A stretch of 64,000 bases of DNA from Hymenobacter negativus. Lineage in GTDB: Bacteria > Bacteroidota > Bacteroidia > Cytophagales > Hymenobacteraceae. Positions 1 through 10,100 of this stretch are shown here, piece by piece. Position numbers and translations under genes: made by a program. The DNA lies in contig NZ_JAEDAE010000007.1 of the NCBI RefSeq assembly GCF_016056375.1, forward strand, positions 62,001 through 126,000, in the 5' to 3' direction. The notes under the pieces were generated by a model that worked only from the letters and a program-made list of their open reading frames with translations, did no database searches and was not told where the DNA came from. Every line of letters starts with the position of its first letter. The first letter of the stretch is position 1.

Positions 1-2587
1 CCACGCGCTGCGGGGTATTCTGGCTGGCGGTATTGCCCAGGCCGAGCTGGCCGCTGGCATTGTTGCCCCAGGCCCAGAGCGAGCCATCGGCCCGCACGGC
101 TACCGTATGGCTGCCGCCCGCAGCCAAGGTGCGGGCCCGCGCGAAGCTGGCTGTGGCTACCGGGGTGGTGCCGCCGCCCGTGGTGGCCGTCACGGGGCCG
201 CTTTGGGCGCCGGCAGGCACTACCACCCCCGTTATCTGGGTGCCGGCGGCATTCACCACGAAGCCGCTGGTCACGGTTTTCACCCCAGCGCTGCCCGTGA
301 AGGTGATGGCGCTGGTGCCGCTCAGGTTGGTGCCCGTGAGGGTGAGCACCGTGCCCGGCACGCCCAGGAACGGGCTCACCGCCGTGAGGGCGGGCTGCGG
401 CACCGTGAAGCTGCTGGCGCTGGTGGCCGTGCCGTAAGAAGTAATCACCGAAATCGGCCCCGAAGTAGCCCCGGCCGGCACGTTCACCGTGATTTGATTA
501 TCAGAATTGACCACGAAGCCCGGCGCCAGCACGCCATTGAAGCGCACGGCCGTGGTGGTGTTGAACTCTGTGCCCGTAATGACCACTGGAGTGCCCGCCT
601 GCCCGCTGGTGGGCGTGAAGCTGCTGATGGTGGGCACAACGCAGGAAATGGCGGCCGCGAAGCCGGACAGGTAATAATTCGTATTGCCGGAGGTGAAATT
701 CAGCGTCAGCTGGCCGGTGGGGTTCGTGGCTGTCACGACACCGCCCGCGCTGCCGGCACCGAAGGAGCGAAGGAGGGGCGCGCTGGTGTTGGGGCCGTCA
801 TACACGCGCAGGACATCCGTACCACTTCTTGTGTTTATCTGGGAGAAGCTAATCCGCACCTTGGCCCCGGCCGTGCCGGGGCCGATGGTGGTCGTCAGGT
901 TCTCGTCGTTGCCGTAGTTGCCGTTGGGCCCGCCCGAATCGTAGATGCTGCCCGAGCAGGTGGTGACGGCCGCTGTGCCGATAATAATGACGTCGGTGGC
1001 GAAGGGGCTGCTATTGCCCGTGCCGAAGCCGGTGGTGACACTGATGGGGCCGGTGGTGACCCCGGCCGGCACCTGCACCGTAATTTGGGTGCTGGAGTTG
1101 ACCACGAAGTTTGGCGCCGCCAAGCCGTTGAATGCCACGGCCGTGGTGCCGATAAAATTCCTCCCCGTCAGGACCACGCTGGTGCCCCCCGTGCCGCTGG
1201 TGGGCGTGAAGCTGGTGATGACCGGGGGAAGCGGCATGAAGTCGGTGCTGCTGCTGCCCGCGCCGTTGGCGTTGCTCACGCTGATGCGCCCAACCGTGGC
1301 CCCGGCCGGCACCGGCACCGTAATTTGGGTGCTGGAGTTGATTACAAAACCCGGGGCCGGCACGCGGTTATTATAAACCGCCCCATTAAAGGCCACCCCC
1401 GTCGCGTTGGTAAAACCGGTGCCCGTGATGACAACCAAATCCCCCTGCCCCCCGCTGGAGGGCGTGAAGCTGCTCACCGTAGGCATGCCCGTGACGCAGG
1501 AAATGGCGGCGGTATAATTGGCGACGCCCGTTCTAAAAGTAAGTTGGCTGTACAAGCGAACCGTGAGCTGGCCGGTGGCATTGGTCGCCGTCACGGTGCC
1601 GGGGACGTCGTTCTGGTAGTATTGCCCGATGAGCGGAGCATTGGTGTCCGGCCCGTCGTAAATGGAGAGGACGACCGATTCATTCACGCTGAACTGCGAA
1701 AAGCTGAGGCGCACTTTGGCCCCGGACGTGGCCGGCGTCAGGGTAGAGGTGGCATTGCCGGCGGCGTAGCCGTTGTTAGGGCCGCGCGGGTTATACAGCG
1801 TGCCCGAGCAGGTGGTGATGGCTGCCGGGTTCGTCCAGTAGGTATCGGTGATAAAGTTGGTCGCACTGGTGCCCGTACCGGAGGCATTGGTGACACTAAT
1901 GGTGCCGGTGGGGGCCCCGGCCGGTACCTGGGCCGTAATTTGGTTGTCAGAGTTGACTGTGAAGCTCGACGCGGCCAGGCCGTAGAAGGCCACGGCCGTG
2001 GTGCCGGTAAAATTCCTTCCCGTGACCACCACGCTGGTGCCCCCCGCGCCGCTGGTGGGCGTGAAGCTGTTGATGTACGGGAGCCTCACGCAGGAAATAT
2101 TGGCGGAAAACCCCATCAGGTACATGCCGGGAGCATACGGATAGACTTTGAGAACGACGGTGAGCTGGCCCGTGGCGTTGCTAGCGGTCACGGTGGTAGG
2201 TGGGGGGTTATACTGGTGGAATTCCCCGATGAGTGGAGAATTGGTATCCGGCCCGTCGTAAATGGAGAGGCCGCCATCACCAGACCCCCCATACATACTC
2301 GTGAAGTTGAGGCGCATGAATGCTCCAGGCGTGGCCGACGTCAGGGTAGTGGTATAGAACGTAGTGTTCCGGGTGTAGTTCCCGGTGTTAGAGTTGGGGC
2401 CGTCGGGGTCATACAAGGTACCCGAGCAGGTGGTGATGGCCGGAGTCATCCAGTAGTCCTGTGCCCGGCCCAGCAGCGGCGCCACGAGCAGGAGCAGCAC
2501 GACGGCCCAGCGCCAGCGCAGGAGGAGCGAAGGAGCCGCGCACCGCGAGGCACTTTCTGGCGAAAACAGTGAGGAGGCGTATTTCAT
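1..2587 (-). CDS. Secreted CUB-like/IPT-TIG/RCC1 repeat protein, C-terminus cut by window edge
   Basis: The minus-strand frame starts at ATG 2587 and is still open at base 1, so the C-terminus is missing. A signal peptide with a long Leu/Val/Ala core ends near GRAQ. It is followed by three CUB-like modules (roughly 2470-2090, 1830-1500 and 970-650), recognised by a repeated opening ITTCSGTLY and the motif SIYDGPDTN. IPT/TIG Ig-like modules, each with a valine-rich core and a TSFTPTSG-like opening, separate them. At the left edge an RCC1-type repeat appears (AVRADGSLWAWGNN then QLGLGN), so a beta-propeller probably begins there. I read the two ends and the middle CUB module and found one consistent frame. 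Such architecture is typical of Bacteroidota cell-surface or secreted adhesion-like proteins, usually ending in a T9SS tail, which would lie outside the window. Molecular function is unknown. It follows the 3021-6437 kinase gene on the same strand. Confidence 0.85.
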   Translation of the reverse strand, partial: MKYASSLFSPESASRCAAPSLLLRWRWAVVLLLLVAPLLGRAQDYWMTPAITTCSGTLYDPDGPNSNTGNYTRNTTFYTTTLTSATPGAFMRLNFTSMYGGSGDGGLSIYDGPDTNSPLIGEFHQYNPPPTTVTASNATGQLTVVLKVYPYAPGMYLMGFSANISCVRLPYINSFTPTSGAGGTSVVVTGRNFTGTTAVAFYGLAASSFTVNSDNQITAQVPAGAPTGTISVTNASGTGTSATNFITDTYWTNPAAITTCSGTLYNPRGPNNGYAAGNATSTLTPATSGAKVRLSFSQFSVNESVVLSIYDGPDTNAPLIGQYYQNDVPGTVTATNATGQLTVRLYSQLTFRTGVANYTAAISCVTGMPTVSSFTPSSGGQGDLVVITGTGFTNATGVAFNGAVYNNRVPAPGFVINSSTQITVPVPAGATVGRISVSNANGAGSSSTDFMPLPPVITSFTPTSGTGGTSVVLTGRNFIGTTAVAFNGLAAPNFVVNSSTQITVQVPAGVTTGPISVTTGFGTGNSSPFATDVIIIGTAAVTTCSGSIYDSGGPNGNYGNDENLTTTIGPGTAGAKVRISFSQINTRSGTDVLRVYDGPNTSAPLLRSFGAGSAGGVVTATNPTGQLTLNFTSGNTNYYLSGFAAAISCVVPTISSFTPTSGQAGTPVVITGTEFNTTTAVRFNGVLAPGFVVNSDNQITVNVPAGATSGPISVITSYGTATSASSFTVPQPALTAVSPFLGVPGTVLTLTGTNLSGTSAITFTGSAGVKTVTSGFVVNAAGTQITGVVVPAGAQSGPVTATTGGGTTPVATASFARARTLAAGGSHTVAVRADGSLWAWGNNASGQLGLGNTASQNTPQRV

Positions 2588-3020
2588 AAAAATAAGCGGA
2601 GGAGCCAGGATAAATAATCAGAAGACTGGGGTGCGGTACCGAAGGCAGCTACCCTTCGTAGTGAAGTGTTCGCGTGGCCTAGTCGAGTGCGGTGGGTAGT
2701 GCCACTTGAGCCGGGGAGTGCTGCCGGTTTGTCGGGCTATTGGCTGCTTGCCAGTAAGCCCCGCGAGCACACGGGGAGTCCGCGCAGTCCCAGGCCAGCC
2801 GCTAGTAGGCAAAGCCTGCGGACACAAAAGCTGACCCGTAACTACCTCTTACAAAGTTGGAATCGAGGCTCCTTTAAAAAGGCACAATTCCCCGCCAATT
2901 TTGTCTTCTGCCGCATTTTGGCAGGGAATTACACCTTTCTGGCAGGCAAATGGCCTCCTTTCTTGGCCGCCAGCACACCTGCTCCGGCCATCCGGGCGGC
3001 GGCCTGCCTCCTCCGAAATG
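2588..3020. other. Intergenic region between kinase 1 and the CUB/IPT/RCC1 gene
   Basis: This 433-base gap holds no convincing gene. The open frames here overlap on both strands and have no recognisable product. Its notable content is an inverted repeat at 2886-2930. The rest is the presumed 5' region of the secreted protein that starts at 2587. Confidence 0.6.
2886..2930. repeat. Inverted repeat (AATTCCCTGCCAA type) downstream of kinase 1
   Basis: The arms are AATTCCCCGCCAA at 2886-2898 and its inverse TTGGCAGGGAATT at 2918-2930. They have one mismatch and a loop of 19 bases. No T-run follows on either strand, so it is not a plain intrinsic terminator. A related pair lies at 10527-10589 at a similar distance after the stop of the paralogous kinase. 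It may be an operator or an RNA hairpin; sequence alone does not decide. Confidence 0.6.
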
Positions 3021-6000
3021 CTATTTTTTCGACTTTCGGTAGTCGCTGGGCCGGCGACCAAATCGCTCGGTATACAGGCTGCTGAAGTAGCTGGCCGAGG
3101 CAAAGCCCACCGCCTCGGCCACCGCCACCACCGTGCGGAAATCGCCGGCTTCGAGCAGCTGCCGGGCCTGGTTGAGGCGTAGCTCGCGCAGCCAGGCCGC
3201 CGGCGTGAGCCCGGCGCTTTCGCCCAACCGGCGGTACAGGGTGCGCTCGCTCACGGCAAGCAAACCCGCCAGCTCGGCCGGCCCAAAATTCTCGTCGGCC
3301 AGGTGGGCTGCCACCTGGGCCTGCCACTGAGCCAGTTGTTCGTTCGCCCCGGTTCCTTCGGTTGCCGCCGCTGATTCGGCAGCCGCCGTGCTCGGTACGG
3401 TGCCGGTGAACGGTGCCAGTCCGGCCGGGATGGCGGCTTCGGGCTGGGCGGCAAACTGGCGGCGCACGGCGTGGCGGGCCAGCAGCACTTGCACCCGGGC
3501 CAGCAGCTCGGCCGGTACGAAGGGCTTGGTCAGGTAATCGTCGACCCCCACCGTGAGGGCGGCCCGGCGGTGGGCCGCATCGGCCCGGGCCGTGAGCATG
3601 AGCACGGGCAGGCCGGCGCGGGCCGGGTCGGCCTTAAGCTGGGCCAGCAGCTCGGTGCCGCTCAGGCGCGGCATCATGGCGTCGGTGATTACCAAGTCCA
3701 CGGGCGCTTCGCGGGTCAGCAGTTCCAGCGCGTCTTGGCCGTCAGTGGCCGTTAGCACCTCGTAGGTGGGCGCCAGCAGCCCGTTCAGGTATTCGCGCAG
3801 GTCGGGATGGTCTTCCACCACCAGCACGCGGGGCTTCGTAGAGTTAAGAGTTAGGAGTGAAGAGTTAAAAGTTGGGGATATCGACGCGTCGTCAGACACA
3901 GGCCCTATTTCCGCCCTCTTATTTCTTAAGTCCAGTTCGTTCACTCTTTCAACTCTTAACTCTTCACTCTCAACTCTTAACACCGTAGCTGGAAAGCGCA
4001 GGGTAAAGGCGGCGCCCTGGCCGGGCGGGCTGACCAGCGTGAGAGTACCCCCCAGCAGGGTAGCCAGTTCGCGGCTCAGGGCCAGGCCCAGGCCGGTGCC
4101 GCCCTGCGCCTGGCGTTGCTTGCCCTGGTAGAAGCGCTCGAACACCCGTTCCTGCTCGGCAGGCGCGATACCAGGGCCGGTGTCCTGCACGGTCAGGGTG
4201 TAATAGCCGTCGGGGGCAGGTAGGGCAGCCGTTAGCGTCACGGTGCCGCCGACAGGCGTGTGGTTCAAAGCGTTGCCGAGCAGGTTGGTCAGAATTTGCG
4301 CCACCTTGTCCGCATCCAGCAGCAGATGCAACGCCGCTGGCAGCCGTTCGGGGCCGTGCAGGGACAGGCCCCGAGCGGCCGCCAGCGGCTCGAAGGAGGC
4401 CAGCAGGTTGCGCAGCAGCAGGGCCACGGCCGTGGGCACGGGCTGCACCGCCAGTTGCCCGGCTTCGAGCTTGGTCAGGTCCAGGATGCGGTTCACCAAT
4501 TCGTGCAGGCGCTGGGCTTGGCGGTGGGCCAGGGCCACGGCGGCGCGCGCGGCGGCGGGCAGCTTCTGGGCCGGGGCGTGCAGCAGGGTGTCGAGCGGGG
4601 CCAGCACCAGCGTGAGTGGGGTGCGTAGCTCGTGGCTGGCATTGGCAAAAAACTGGTTTTTGGCCGCATCCATCTCGCCCAGGCGCTCGGTCTGGGCCTG
4701 TAGGTGCTCAGTTTGCAGCTGGAGGTGTTCGGCCTGCTCCTGGAGGCGCTCGGCCTGGGCTTGCAACTGGACGGTCTGAACGGCCAACCGCCCATTGAGG
4801 CGGCGGGTGATGCGCAGGGCCAGTAGGATGGCCAGCGCTAACAGAGCCAGCAGCCCAGCCCCGGCCACGGCCAAGCGCACCGAGCGGGCCTGCTGGCGCT
4901 CGCGCTCGGTGAGGTGGGCAATTTGAGAGGCCTGTTCGCGGCTACGAAACCGGGCCTCGGAGGCGGCCAGGGCCGCAAACTGCTGAGCCTGGCGCAGGGT
5001 ATCAGTAAGGGTCTGGGTACGGCGGGAATAGGCGTAGGCGCTGTCGTAGCGGCCGACCCGGGCATAGGCTTGGGTAAGCAATTCGGTGAGCTGGCTCAGC
5101 GGCAGCAGGCTGCCCGACTGCTGGTAGACGCGCAGCAGGGGCCGCAGCAGCACCACAGCGGCAGCCGGCTCGCCCATGGCCAAGGCAATTCGGGCCAGGG
5201 TTTGGCGGGGCTTGGGCTGGGGAGCGGTGCGGGGGTAGCGGGTGAGCAGGGCCACGGCCTCGGCTAGCAGGCTACGGGCCCGCTCGGGGTGGGTGGGCTG
5301 CTGCTGCCAGGCCATCAGGCCCAGGGTCAGGGATTTCACTTCGGCGTAGGGCTGGTTGCGGGCGGGCCAGCCGGCCACCGCGGTGTCAGACGAGGCCCCG
5401 CGGCGCAGCCAGGTGCGGGCGCGGCTCAGCCAGGGGGCCGCCTCGGCCGGCTGGCCGGCTTGCAGAGCCACCTGGACCGGTACCAGGTTCAGACGTGTGA
5501 GCAGCAAAGCGTTGTAGGGAGCGGCCCGCACCAGCGCGGTGGCCTCGGCGGCCAGGGCACTGGCGTAGGCGGGTGGCCGGCTGCTGTGGCCGTCCAGCAG
5601 CAGGGGCAGGTAGTAGTTCAGCAGCACGTCGGCCAGAGCACCCCCGCCCGGGTCTCGGTTGGCGGCTGGTTGTGCGTAGCGGCGATAGGTAACTAGGGCC
5701 TGCTCATACGCCTGCTCGGCCTGGGGGTAGTTGCCCTGAGCGGCGTAGGCTTCGCCTATCAGGCATTGCGTCCAGCCGATGCCACTCAGATTACCTTGCC
5801 GTTGGTAGAGGTTTCGGGCCCGCTCGTAGTAACGCAACGCCAGGGGCAGCCGGCCCAGGACGCGACAGGCCGAGCCGGCATTGGCCAGAATCCCGTCCAG
5901 CGAATGAGGAATCGGTCGGCGCGAGTTGGTGGGCCGGGTGGTGGCCGGGTCGGGCGCCAGGCTGCTGTCGGGTCCTACTCTCCGAAACTGCTGTGCTGCT

Positions 6001-6437
6001 TGTTGATAATAGTAGAGGGTGCTATCAAAGTTGCCTTTAACGTAGTGCTGCCCAGCCAGCTCGTTAGCCAACGCCACCACGGCGGCTGGCCGCTGCTGCC
6101 TTTGCCGCGCCCCGGCCAGCCGCCAGGCCCGCCCCAGGTAGTGGGCAGCGGAGTCGGGGCGGTGCTGGTCTTGAATAGCATGCGCCAGGCGCACATAGGC
6201 CAGCAGTCGCTCCAGCGAGTCGTTGGGCCACTGGGGGCGAGCAACTGGCCGGTGGGCTGGGTCGGTGACCCGGGGCGGCGGGGCCCAGCCACCGGATGGC
6301 GGGCGCATGTCGGTTTGGGCCTGGGCTAGATGGGTGGCAAGCAGCCCACCTAGCAGCAGATATACCCGCCCGCTCCGGCCCCAGGTCTGGCAAGCCCGGC
6401 GACAGCAAGCAAAAAACGGACGGCAGACCGGCAGCAC
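3021..6437 (-). CDS. Hybrid two-component sensor kinase/response regulator with AraC-type HTH (kinase 1)
   Basis: This one-component-like fusion probably senses an envelope signal and controls transcription directly. From the N-terminus there is a signal peptide, a TPR-like alpha-helical sensor region (about 60-460), a membrane segment near 520-543 and a coiled coil of four heptads. HisKA follows with phospho-acceptor His602 in SHELRTP, then HATPase motifs NALNHTP, DTGPGIAP and GGTGLGLALS. A receiver domain has phospho-acceptor Asp919 in TDAMMPRLSG and Lys in DDYLTKPF. The C-terminal AraC domain contains SERTLYRRLGE and GFASASYFSSLYTERFG. The frame is open upstream to ATG 6683, but those residues look non-coding. 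GTG at 6437 just before the signal peptide is my preferred start. It is paralogous to 7187-10450, which is divergently transcribed. An inverted repeat forms the kinase-receiver linker. Confidence 0.93.
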   Translation of the reverse strand: MLPVCRPFFACCRRACQTWGRSGRVYLLLGGLLATHLAQAQTDMRPPSGGWAPPPRVTDPAHRPVARPQWPNDSLERLLAYVRLAHAIQDQHRPDSAAHYLGRAWRLAGARQRQQRPAAVVALANELAGQHYVKGNFDSTLYYYQQAAQQFRRVGPDSSLAPDPATTRPTNSRRPIPHSLDGILANAGSACRVLGRLPLALRYYERARNLYQRQGNLSGIGWTQCLIGEAYAAQGNYPQAEQAYEQALVTYRRYAQPAANRDPGGGALADVLLNYYLPLLLDGHSSRPPAYASALAAEATALVRAAPYNALLLTRLNLVPVQVALQAGQPAEAAPWLSRARTWLRRGASSDTAVAGWPARNQPYAEVKSLTLGLMAWQQQPTHPERARSLLAEAVALLTRYPRTAPQPKPRQTLARIALAMGEPAAAVVLLRPLLRVYQQSGSLLPLSQLTELLTQAYARVGRYDSAYAYSRRTQTLTDTLRQAQQFAALAASEARFRSREQASQIAHLTERERQQARSVRLAVAGAGLLALLALAILLALRITRRLNGRLAVQTVQLQAQAERLQEQAEHLQLQTEHLQAQTERLGEMDAAKNQFFANASHELRTPLTLVLAPLDTLLHAPAQKLPAAARAAVALAHRQAQRLHELVNRILDLTKLEAGQLAVQPVPTAVALLLRNLLASFEPLAAARGLSLHGPERLPAALHLLLDADKVAQILTNLLGNALNHTPVGGTVTLTAALPAPDGYYTLTVQDTGPGIAPAEQERVFERFYQGKQRQAQGGTGLGLALSRELATLLGGTLTLVSPPGQGAAFTLRFPATVLRVESEELRVERVNELDLRNKRAEIGPVSDDASISPTFNSSLLTLNSTKPRVLVVEDHPDLREYLNGLLAPTYEVLTATDGQDALELLTREAPVDLVITDAMMPRLSGTELLAQLKADPARAGLPVLMLTARADAAHRRAALTVGVDDYLTKPFVPAELLARVQVLLARHAVRRQFAAQPEAAIPAGLAPFTGTVPSTAAAESAAATEGTGANEQLAQWQAQVAAHLADENFGPAELAGLLAVSERTLYRRLGESAGLTPAAWLRELRLNQARQLLEAGDFRTVVAVAEAVGFASASYFSSLYTERFGRRPSDYRKSKK
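3841..3981. repeat. In-frame inverted repeat inside kinase 1 linker
   Basis: Direct reading shows left-arm words such as GAGTTAAGAGTTAGGAGTGA and right-arm words such as AACTCTTAACTCTTCACTC. These are imperfect inverse complements of about 33-41 bases. Base composition is AT-rich against the GC-rich gene. It lies between the HATPase and receiver domains and is read through without a stop. A related element occupies the same place in the paralogue at 9450-9608. Confidence 0.8.
4678..4764 (-). repeat. 21-base coding repeat (heptad coiled coil) in kinase 1
   Basis: Four successive units of about 21 bases encode heptads AQAERLQ, EQAEHLQ, LQTEHLQ and AQTERLG just before the HisKA domain. The paralogous kinase has only one such unit at this point. 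The repeat lengthens the signalling helix by about 21 residues. Confidence 0.75.
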
Positions 6438-7186
6438 AGTATTAAGCAATAAGTAGGACGAATGGCAGCAGCTTGGCAACTCGCCGGCACGGTGCACCAA
6501 ACAATTCGGCCGCTTGGCCGGCCCAAAGTTGCGTAGGTACAGGCCACCATCCAACCTAACCTCTGCCAATCGGCGGCAGTTGGCTTTTTTTAGTCTAAAA
6601 TTAGCAAAAAAACAGTAGTTACACCCAACATCTGCAGGGGTAGCTGGTGGAACTTTTTGAGTAGCATTATATCTCAAGGCCAAGCTGGGCCCGTTTGGTC
6701 AAGTCCTAGCTTTTTCCCTACCGCCTCCCGGAACTGTTACACAAAATCCCGGCGGTTGGGTCGTAGCTTGGTGCTGATAAACCGCATCCCGTTTTTCTCG
6801 TGGATAAGGCTAAACTTCTCAGGACTGGTGATTTCCAGTAAATAGTTGCCCTTGAGAAACATGGGAACCATGTCCATCACCTGCTGCAGGGGCTTTAGAA
6901 ACTGCTTAAGCCGTCAAGCAGCGCGTTCGCATTTATACGCTGCAAGCCCGGTTGCCAAAACCGGCTAAGAAGGCGTATGGGGCGTGGCCATAAGTAGCGC
7001 TATTTTAGTCGTCTTGCCGGTGCGGCAGAGGCTAATTTGTAGCCTTTTATACTTTGGTTTTACAGCCGCTAGCGACCATAGTTTATATAACCAGCACCTG
7101 TGCTTACCGGCAGCACTTATTTTTGACAATTCATTCCCCTTGGGCACTGTGCTCGCGCCGAAGCTCTTATATCCTGTCTTTTCAAA
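6438..7186. other. Divergent intergenic region between the two kinase genes
   Basis: This gap of about 750 bases separates the divergent kinases and must carry both promoters. It is markedly richer in AT than the flanking genes. On the minus strand a 46-codon frame at 6737-6877 looks protein-like. A short inverted motif GCCAA...TTGGC lies near 6564-6584, close to the presumed 5' end of kinase 1. I could not assign a clear TAnnTTTG promoter. Confidence 0.55.
6737..6877 (-). CDS. Small hypothetical ORF, possibly a gene remnant
   Basis: The minus frame from ATG 6877 to TAA 6737 encodes 46 residues beginning MDMVPMFLKGNYLLEI and ending KLRPNRRDFV. The frame continues upstream through a plausible stretch (LKQFLKPLQQV) to a TGA, so this could be the surviving C-terminus of a decayed gene. 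The composition is more protein-like than the other short frames in this gap. No family was recognised and no signal peptide or membrane segment is visible. A chance open frame remains possible. Confidence 0.3.
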   Translation of the reverse strand: MDMVPMFLKGNYLLEITSPEKFSLIHEKNGMRFISTKLRPNRRDFV

Positions 7187-10100
7187 TTGCGCCCACGTTA
7201 CCTGCCCAGACAACTCGGCATTTGTTGCCTGCTTGGAATGCTGTTAATGGGGCTGCTTTTGCCGGCACAGGCACGATTCAGCCCGCAGCAACTGGCGCAG
7301 TCCCAGCGCCGTTTGCAGGCAGGGCGCTTCGGGTATCGTTACTGGGATGCCCGCCACGATTCGCTACGGCGCGTGCTGGCCGGGCAGCGCGCCGATACCC
7401 TGCGCCTGCATACCCTCGACCACCTATTCAGATTAACCGATTTCTCGCAGGACCCGCTGCCTCTGATACGCCGCGAACACCAGCAGGCGCTGGCCATAGC
7501 CCGCCGGCTGCGCATTCCCGAGCAAGTGCCCTGGCGCCTGCTAGTGGCCTACGACCGGCTTTCCCAGGCACCCGTGCCCAACCTGGCGGCCATGCGCGAC
7601 ACCCTGCAGGCAGCCATCCGGGCCTACGACGCGCTGGGCGGCCACCCCATTCCCTTTCTGCTGGAAACCCTGGGCGGCACGCAGGCCCGACTCGGGCAAC
7701 TGGACGCCGTCCGGAGCTTCTTCGAGCGGCAGCGGGCCACCTACCAGCAGCGTGGGGAGGCGATGAACGAGGCCAGCTGCTGCCGGGTGCTGAGCAGCTA
7801 CTACCGCGTGCGGGGCGACTACAACCAAGCTATTAGTATGCGCATGCGGGCCACCGAGCTGTTCCGCGGCCGTTCGGTCATCCGGTACTACAACGAACTG
7901 GGAGTGGTCGGCTTGTTTTATACCGAGTGGAACAATGATGCCCAAGCACTGCCCTACCTGCGCCGCGCCGTAGCTTGGCCCGGCCTTGGCTCGGTATTTT
8001 GGGCCTTTCTCAACCGCACCATCGCCCGTGCCTACCTACGCTTAGGCAACTACTCATTGGCGCAGCGCTTCAGCTCCCAGGCGCTGCGCCCCCACTCGCC
8101 CGCCGAGCCGGTAGCGGCCTACGACCGCACCCTGGGCCTGGTGCAGCAAAGCGCCGTGTTGCTGGCCCTGGGCCGCCCCACCGCCGCCCACCCCCTGCTC
8201 ATCGAAGCCCAGCACCTGGCCGACTCGTTGCACCTGCCCCTGCGCTCGAGCGGTGGCGACTGTGAACTAGCTGCCACCTGGGCCCGCTACTACGCCGCTC
8301 GGGGCGACGCGGACCAGACCGAGGCCGCTTGGCACCGGGCTTACCAGCAGGCCCGGCAGGCGCACGTAGCGCCCCTGCGCTTAGGCTACCTGCGGGCGCT
8401 GGCCGGCTTCTACCAGCACCGGGGGCAGGCAAACCGCGCCACGCCTTATGCTTTGGCCGCCCTGGCCCTGGCCGATACGCTCGACGCGGCCGAAGCCGCC
8501 ACCCACGTGGCACGCTACGAGTTCGACCAAGCTGCGCAGGCCCAGCAGCAGCGCGTGGAGCGTCTGCGCCGCGCCCAACTGCTGAGCCAGGCCCAGGCCC
8601 GTCAGCAGCACACGGCCTTGAGCGGACTGCTGGCGGTGCTGGCAGTACTGGGCGGGCTGGCGGTGCTGCTGTGGCGCACGTCCCGCCGAAAAAGCCGCGA
8701 CAACGCCCTACTGGCCGCCCAGCAGCAGCAACTCGAAGCGCAGGCCGAGCGCCTGGGCGAACTGGACGCGGCCAAGAACCAGTTTTTTGCCAACGCCAGT
8801 CACGAGTTGCGCACCCCGCTCACGCTGGTGCTGGGGCCGCTTGAAACCCTGCTCGATGACCCGGCTCAGAAGTTGCCTGCCGCCGCGCGCCGCGCCGTGG
8901 CTCGGGCTCACCGGCAGGCCCGCCGCCTCAACGAGTTGGTGAACCGCATCTTGGACCTGACCAAGCTACAGGCCGGCCGCCTGCCCGTGCAGGCCACGCC
9001 CACGGCCGTAGCCCCGTTGCTGCACCAAGTGGTGGAGCAGTTTGGGCCGTTGGCCGCATCCCGCGCGCTGGTCCTGCGCGGCCCCGAGTTGGTGCCCGAG
9101 GAGTTGCGCTTGCTGGTGGACGCCGACAAGGTAAACCAGATTCTGACCAACCTCCTCAGCAACGCGCTGAACCACACGCCCCCCGGGGGAACCGTGACCT
9201 TGGAAACAGCCTTGCCCGCTGCCGATGGTTTCTACACCCTGACCGTGCGCGATACCGGACCCGGCATTGCCCCGGCCGAGCAGGAACGCGTGTTCGAGCG
9301 CTTCTACCAAAGCCCACAAAACCAGACGCAGGGGGGCACCGGCCTGGGCCTGGCCCTGAGCCGCGAGCTGGCCGCGCTGCTGGGCGGCACCCTCACACTG
9401 GCCAGCGTGCCCGGGCAGGGCGCGGCCTTTACGTTGCGCTTTCCGGCGGTTGAGTTAGGAGTTAAGAGTGGGGAGTTAAGAGTTGAGGAGCCGGAATTGG
9501 GAGATGCAAAGGCAGAGGTAGACATTGAACGGAGCGAATCGAATCCAGTAGCGGATTCTATGCCTGCCCATTTCACGCCTTCTGTTACCCCACCAACTCT
9601 TAACTCCACGAAGCCTCGCGTGCTGGTAGTGGAAGACGAGCCCGACCTGCGCGAGTACCTGCACGAGCTGCTGGCCCCCACCTGCGAGGTGCTCACCGCC
9701 CCCGACGGCCAAGCCGCCCTGGAGCTGCTGGCCCGCGATGCGCCCGTCGACCTCATCACTACCGACGCCATGATGCCGCGCCTGAGCGGCACCGAGCTCA
9801 TAGCGAAGCTTAAAGCTGACCCTCGCCTGACGGGCGTGCCGGTGCTCATGCTCACGGCCCGCGCCGATGCGGCCCACCGCCGGGCCGCCCTGACGGTGGG
9901 CGTCGACGACTACCTGACCAAGCCCTTTGCGCCGGCCGAGCTGCTGGCCCGGGTGCAGGTGCTGCTGGAGCGCCACGCCGTGCGCCGCCAGTTTGCCGCT
10001 CAGCCTCAGGAAGCTTCGGCCGAGCCGGACGCGCCCGCGGCTGCGCTCACCTCAGCTACGCCAGCCGCCTCGGAAACTGCCGCCGAAGCCACCGTCACCA

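Noticed and set aside
107..2572. Long plus-strand open frame of 821 codons opposite the CUB/IPT/RCC1 gene
   Set aside because: Its translation is low-complexity (Gly/Arg/His-rich) with no domain, while the minus strand gives clear signal peptide, CUB-like, IPT and RCC1 modules.
6438..6683. N-terminal extension of kinase 1 to ATG 6683
   Set aside because: The extension would precede the signal peptide with about 80 residues lacking any pattern; GTG 6437 is a better start.
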